A stretch of DNA of 64,000 nt from Microbacterium indicum DSM 19969 (lineage in GTDB: Bacteria > Actinomycetota > Actinomycetes > Actinomycetales > Microbacteriaceae), in NCBI RefSeq assembly GCF_000422385.1, contig NZ_AULR01000001.1, positions 310,001-374,000 of the forward strand, written 5' to 3'. The notes below the pieces were generated by a model. That model saw nothing but the letters and a program-made list of their open reading frames with translations, made no database searches and had not been told where the DNA came from. Below are positions 62,201 through 64,000 of the stretch, piece by piece. The position numbers and the translations under genes were made by a program. Numbering within the stretch: position 1 is the stretch's first letter; every line of letters begins with the position of its first letter.

Positions 62201-63037
62201 TCAGTCCTCGTCGTCGAGCGCGTCGGGATCGACGCCCGCGAACTCCTCGAGCTCGCGCTCCCAGGCGTCCTTCGCCAGGCGGTACCAGAGGTAGAACGAG
62301 AACGCCGCGAAGATCGCCCACTCGACGGCGTAGAAGAGGTTGAGCCAGTTGACGGGGCTCTCGGCCTCGGGGGCGGGCGACGAGATCGCCGTCAGGCCGA
62401 CGTCGGCGACGCCGCCGTCGGGATCCTGCGAGGCGAAGAACGCGCGGTAGACGGGTCCGTCGGTCTCGCCCCATCGGCCGAGGAGGGCGGCGGGCGACAT
62501 GCGCGTGATCTCGTAGGGATCGTCGCCCGTCGCGGCGACGGCGCCCTCGTCCGAGATCATGCGGCCCGTCATCTCGACCTCGCCCGAGGCCTGCGCGTCG
62601 AGGCGCTGCGCCGCGGCGTCGGCCTCCTCGCGGGTCTCGGCCCAGCCGACCGCGACGGCGAGGTTGGCTCCCTCGTCGGTCACGAGGTGCCCCGTGACCC
62701 AGAAGCCCTCGGCGCCGTCGTTGACGCGCTGCGTCACGACGAGGAAGTCGCCGCCGGTCCAGGTGCCCGAGACGTCGGTGCGCTGGCCGTCGTAGTCGGC
62801 GTCGATGTACTCGCCGGGCCGCACGATGTCGTCGAGGGGCAGGATCTCCTCCGTCGCGCCCGCGGGCTGCGGGTCGGTGTCGAACGACCGCGACAGCTGC
62901 CACTGCAGGAGGACCGAGAAGATCGCCGCGACGACGAGGCACAGCACGAGCATGCCGATCCACCGCGGGCGCAGCATGACCTCGCGGAGGGTCGGCGGGA
63001 ACTCCGGCGCCTCGGGGGGAAGGGTCTCGGAAGTCAT
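62201..63037 (-). CDS. SURF1 family protein, cytochrome oxidase assembly
   Basis: This 278-residue protein has the SURF1 plan: one N-terminal helix (about 25-45, RWIGMLVLCLVVAAIFSVLLQWQL), a periplasmic domain with VSGTWTGGDFLVVTQRV, and a C-terminal helix (about 233-253, YAVEWAIFAAFSFYLWY). SURF1 helps insert haem a into subunit I of aa3-type cytochrome oxidase. The ATG overlaps the guaB3 stop by four bases, so it is translated behind guaB3. The C-terminus is strongly acidic. Confidence 0.92.
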   Translation of the reverse strand: MTSETLPPEAPEFPPTLREVMLRPRWIGMLVLCLVVAAIFSVLLQWQLSRSFDTDPQPAGATEEILPLDDIVRPGEYIDADYDGQRTDVSGTWTGGDFLVVTQRVNDGAEGFWVTGHLVTDEGANLAVAVGWAETREEADAAAQRLDAQASGEVEMTGRMISDEGAVAATGDDPYEITRMSPAALLGRWGETDGPVYRAFFASQDPDGGVADVGLTAISSPAPEAESPVNWLNLFYAVEWAIFAAFSFYLWYRLAKDAWERELEEFAGVDPDALDDED

Positions 63038-64000
63038 TCGTACGGCGTCACGACGACGTCGACGCGCTGGAACTCCTTGAGGTCGGAGTAGCCCGTCGTG
63101 GCCATCGACTTGCGCAGGGAGCCCAGCAGGTTGGTCGTGCCGTCGGCCGAGATGGCGGGCCCGTGCAGGATCTGCTGCATGGGACCGACCTGGTCGACCT
63201 GCACGCGGCGCCCGCGGGGCAGCGACGGGTGGTGCGCCTCGGCGCCCCAGTGGTAGCCGTTGCCCGGCGCGTCGGTCGCGCGGGCGAGCGAGACGCCGAG
63301 CATGACGGCGTCCGCGCCCATCGCGATCGCCTTGACGATGTCGCCCGAGGTGCCGACGCCGCCGTCGGCGATCACGTGCACGTAGCGTCCGCCCGACTCG
63401 TCGAGGTAGTCGCGGCGCGCGCCGGCGACGTCGGCGACCGCCGACGCCATGGGCGTGTGCACGCCGAGGGTCGTGCGCGTCGTCGAGGCCGCTCCCCCGC
63501 CGAAGCCGACGAGGACGCCGGCCGCGCCCGTGCGCATGAGGTGCAGCGCGGCCTGGTAGGTGCCGGCGCCGCCCACGATCACGGGGACGTCGAGGTCGTA
63601 GATGAACTGCTTGAGGTTGAGCGGCTGCTCGCCGGCCTTCGACACGTGCTCGGCCGAGACCGTCGTGCCGCGGATCACGAACAGGTCGACGCCCGCGTTC
63701 ACGACCGTCTCGTAGAACTCGGCGGTGCGTTGCGGCGAGAGCGCGCCCGCGACGACGACGCCCGCCTCGCGGATCTCGGCGATGCGGCGCGTGATGAGCT
63801 CGGCGCGGATCGGCTCGGCGTAGAGCGCCTGCATGCGCTGCGTCGCCGACTCGGCGGGGAGCGAGGCGATCTCGGCGAGCAGGGGCTCGGGATCCTCGTA
63901 GCGGGTCCAGAGGCCCTCGAGATCGAGCACGCCGAGCGCGCCCATGCGGCCCAGCTCGATCGCCGACGCGGGGCTCACGACGGAGTCCATCGGCGCCCCG
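63034..64000 (-). CDS. guaB3: GuaB3 family IMP dehydrogenase-related protein (partial, 5' end outside window)
   Basis: This is the C-terminal part, about 322 residues, of a GuaB3 protein; the frame is open through the right edge, with Gly-Ala-Pro preceding MDSVVSPASAIELGRMG to give the family motif APMDSVVSP. LGVLDLEGLWTRYEDPEPLL, VIADGGVGTSGDIVKAIAMGADAVMLG and GSLRKSMATTGYSDLKEF are visible. It shares the IMPDH barrel but lacks CBS domains in this part. Actinobacteria carry it besides true GuaB; its reaction is debated (IMPDH- or GMP-reductase-related). Confidence 0.95.
   Translation of the reverse strand, partial: GAPMDSVVSPASAIELGRMGALGVLDLEGLWTRYEDPEPLLAEIASLPAESATQRMQALYAEPIRAELITRRIAEIREAGVVVAGALSPQRTAEFYETVVNAGVDLFVIRGTTVSAEHVSKAGEQPLNLKQFIYDLDVPVIVGGAGTYQAALHLMRTGAAGVLVGFGGGAASTTRTTLGVHTPMASAVADVAGARRDYLDESGGRYVHVIADGGVGTSGDIVKAIAMGADAVMLGVSLARATDAPGNGYHWGAEAHHPSLPRGRRVQVDQVGPMQQILHGPAISADGTTNLLGSLRKSMATTGYSDLKEFQRVDVVVTPYE

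Overview
The window is about 70% G+C and comes from an actinobacterium, most likely a member of Microbacteriaceae related to Microbacterium. I infer this from the gene content and order (pcrA, sucC, sucD, a DUF6350 membrane protein, purN and purH on one strand; GuaB3; SURF1; an Rv2578c-type radical SAM protein; F420-type oxidoreductases) and from many leaderless-type promoters. No phage, insertion sequence or CRISPR array was found.

Layout, left to right. 0-6.3 kb (minus strand): a glycoside phosphorylase (GH65, cut by the window edge) coupled to a beta-phosphoglucomutase-like HAD; the acetate node ackA-pta; then an alkylation-repair pair (Ogt and an AdaA-AlkA fusion). The small SRP RNA gene (ffs) lies at 6.4 kb. 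6.6-10.8 kb (plus): a MoxR / DUF58 / TgpA transglutaminase operon followed by tRNA-Ser(GGA). 11-16.4 kb: radical SAM protein, flotillin-like SPFH protein, DUF2568 protein, L,D-transpeptidase and a GNAT acetyltransferase. 16.5-20.6 kb: an orphan protein and a tightly coupled four-gene operon (lipoprotein, periplasmic adaptor with a peptidoglycan-binding insert, ABC ATPase, permease) that may be an undescribed envelope export system. 20.7-24.4 kb: an asymmetric heterodimeric ABC exporter. 24.5-28 kb: purH, purN and DUF6350.

28-37.8 kb is an eight-gene operon for uptake and breakdown of a cyclic ureide or pyrimidine: nitrilase-type ureidopropionase, dihydropyrimidinase/hydantoinase, LLM F420-type oxidoreductase, a NMT1/THI5-type ABC importer with two permeases, and a class III aminotransferase. 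A MocR-type regulator is divergent to it. This block, with an F420-type nitroreductase-fold protein and a GH31 glycosidase, interrupts the usual sucCD-DUF6350-purNH order. 40.7-46.8 kb: sucD, sucC, a small membrane protein, an SseB-domain protein and pcrA.

46.9-58.4 kb: a GntR regulator; a 1-kb array of degenerate direct repeats; a flavin electron-transfer set (RnfD-like/FNR fusion, ApbE, FMN-binding lipoprotein); GDPD; a Bax-inhibitor-1 protein; an S33 peptidase; a hypothetical gene that probably starts at CTG; a TetR/MFS pair; and a second intergenic repeat family of about 95-bp palindromes present in both orientations. 58.4-64 kb: guaA with a DUF3817 protein, zwf, SURF1 and guaB3 (cut by the right edge).

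Across the whole window the hexamer GGATCC is several times more frequent than base composition predicts, inside genes as well as between them.
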